Source: Lentzea sp.
GTDB taxonomy: Bacteria > Actinomycetota > Actinomycetes > Mycobacteriales > Pseudonocardiaceae
Assembly: GCA_030146905.1 (NCBI GenBank)
Contig: JASLAV010001007.1
Coordinates: 1 to 6,459, forward strand
Length of the DNA: 6,459 bases
Direction of reading: 5' to 3'
Shown: positions 5,900 to 6,459 of the stretch, piece after piece
Numbering within the stretch: position 1 is the first letter of the stretch
Layout of the letters: every line of letters begins with the position of its first letter
Program-made: the position numbers and the translations under genes
The notes under the pieces: generated by a model
Seen by the model: the letters and a program-made list of their open reading frames with translations, nothing else
What the model was told of the DNA's origin: nothing
The model's database searches: none

Positions 5900-6459
5900 A
5901 TGCGCGGGCGCGCGGGAGTCGTGCTCTCACGCCTCGGCGCGCTCGCGCTGATCACGATCGTCGTCGGGCTCCTGCCCTGGTTGTCCGGGCGCGACCCCGC
6001 GTTGTCGGTGCTGCGGGCGCGGTCGGCGGAGCAGGAGCCGACACCGGAGGCGCTCGACGCGGTGCGCCGGCAGCTCGGGCTCGACGCCGGGCCCGTCGAC
6101 GTGTTCACCGGCTGGCTGTCGGGGCTGGTGCGCGGAGACCTCGGTCGTTCGTGGACCAGCGGTGCCGAGGTGCTGCCGTCCGTGCTGTCCGGCCTCGGCG
6201 TCTCCCTCACGCTGATGTGCGCGGCGGTCGTCGTCGCGGTCGTCGTGTCGGCGGCGCTGTGCCTGCCGAGCCTGCTGCGAGGCGCTCGCGGCGACGGCGC
6301 CGGAGCGACCGGTGGCGCGGGGGCGGCGCTCGCGCCACCGGTCGCTCCGGCGCCGTCGCCGCGAGCGCCTCGCAGCAGGCTCGGCAGGCACAGCGCCGCC
6401 GACACGACGACCGCGACGACGACCGCCGCGCACATAAGCGTGAGGGAGACGCCGAGGCC
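5900..6459 (+). CDS. ABC importer permease, DppB/NikB type, incomplete and disrupted by an inverted repeat
   Basis: This is the start of the inner-membrane permease that pairs with the preceding binding protein. The ATG follows the binding-protein stop by 11 bp, with a purine-rich GGCGGAG site overlapping the gap. The first transmembrane helix is at about residues 8-28. It is followed by the typical periplasmic segment with ALDAVRRQLGLDAGPVDVF (51-69) and LVRGDLGRSWTSGAEVLPSVL (split here only for reading: 76-96), the DppB-family hallmark. The second helix is LTLMCAAVVVAVVVSAALCL (103-122). A full protein would have about 300 residues and six helices. From residue about 141 (6320) the frame enters the reverse arm of the large inverted repeat. 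It stays open but encodes Pro/Ala/Arg/Thr-rich sequence with no helices, so only residues 1-140 are credible. The rest of the operon (second permease, ATPases) is outside the window. Confidence 0.88.
   Translation, partial: MRGRAGVVLSRLGALALITIVVGLLPWLSGRDPALSVLRARSAEQEPTPEALDAVRRQLGLDAGPVDVFTGWLSGLVRGDLGRSWTSGAEVLPSVLSGLGVSLTLMCAAVVVAVVVSAALCLPSLLRGARGDGAGATGGAGAALAPPVAPAPSPRAPRSRLGRHSAADTTTATTTAAHISVRETPR
6191..6459. repeat. Near-perfect 129-bp inverted repeat ending at the window edge
   Basis: Bases 6191-6319 are repeated in reverse complement at 6331-6459, with an 11-nt centre (6320-6330). Only one position fails to pair: G6214 against A6436, which in the sense frame is CTG versus CTT, both leucine. 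The left arm is normal permease coding sequence; the right arm is its antisense copy. The outer end cannot be seen because the repeat reaches the last base. A fold-back or assembly artefact at a contig end is more likely than a real 269-bp hairpin. Confidence 0.95.

Noticed and set aside
4380..5930. A 516-residue open frame on the minus strand opposite the binding-protein gene
   Set aside because: It is a GC-rich shadow of the binding-protein frame: Arg/Gly/Asp/Val-rich composition, no domain signatures, and the plus strand carries a clear SBP_bac_5 protein with lipobox.
5863..6435. Minus-strand ORFs of 190 and 168 residues near the right end
   Set aside because: They are shadows of the permease; the transmembrane-looking start of the longer one arises because the inverted repeat puts a sense copy of the permease helix on the minus strand.
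6320..6459. Novel C-terminal Pro/Ala/Thr-rich domain fused to the permease
   Set aside because: This segment is simply the antisense of the permease's own sequence read in the forward frame, so it is not a domain.

Overview
The window is GC-rich (roughly 70%) with strong third-position G/C bias, GTG starts, long overlapping shadow ORFs and families typical of actinomycetes. It most resembles a filamentous actinobacterium, plausibly Pseudonocardiales; the genus is a guess. It ends inside a near-perfect inverted repeat, which suggests the right edge is a contig end.

Layout, left to right. (1) Minus strand, 1-598: the N-terminal part of a NarL/DesK-type sensor histidine kinase, running off the left edge just after its phosphoacceptor histidine. 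(2) Plus strand, 747-1697: a short DUF418/YeiB-type multi-pass membrane protein, divergent from the kinase, with a perfect 12-bp inverted repeat in the gap. (3) Minus strand, 1753-3339: a secreted glycoside hydrolase family 76 protein (alpha-1,6-mannanase type) with a duplicated cysteine motif and an extra conserved-looking domain before the catalytic part. Its 3' end converges on the DUF418 gene and two stem-loops lie there. Its promoter region carries a perfect LacI-family-type palindrome. (4) Plus strand, 3500-4309: a class I SAM-dependent methyltransferase, divergent from the mannanase. (5) Plus strand, 4392-5888: a lipoprotein substrate-binding protein of the peptide/nickel/opine-metallophore class (SBP_bac_5), preceded by a Zur/Fur-like box. 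(6) Plus strand, from 5900: the N-terminal half of the cognate DppB/NikB-type permease. Its reading frame runs into the second arm of the inverted repeat.

How the parts work together. The right end looks like the start of an Opp/Dpp/Nik/Cnt-type ABC importer operon, and the metalloregulator-like box suggests it answers to zinc (or nickel) shortage. The GH76 gene looks like a separate carbohydrate-induced unit for scavenging alpha-1,6-mannan. The kinase and DUF418 genes have no visible functional link to the rest.

The most notable structure is the 129-bp inverted repeat (6191-6319 and 6331-6459, one mismatch, 11-nt loop). It turns the permease gene back on itself and is more likely a fold-back or assembly artefact than biology. 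The best biological lead is the predicted zinc-regulated importer. I see no defence system, CRISPR array, transposase or RNA gene.
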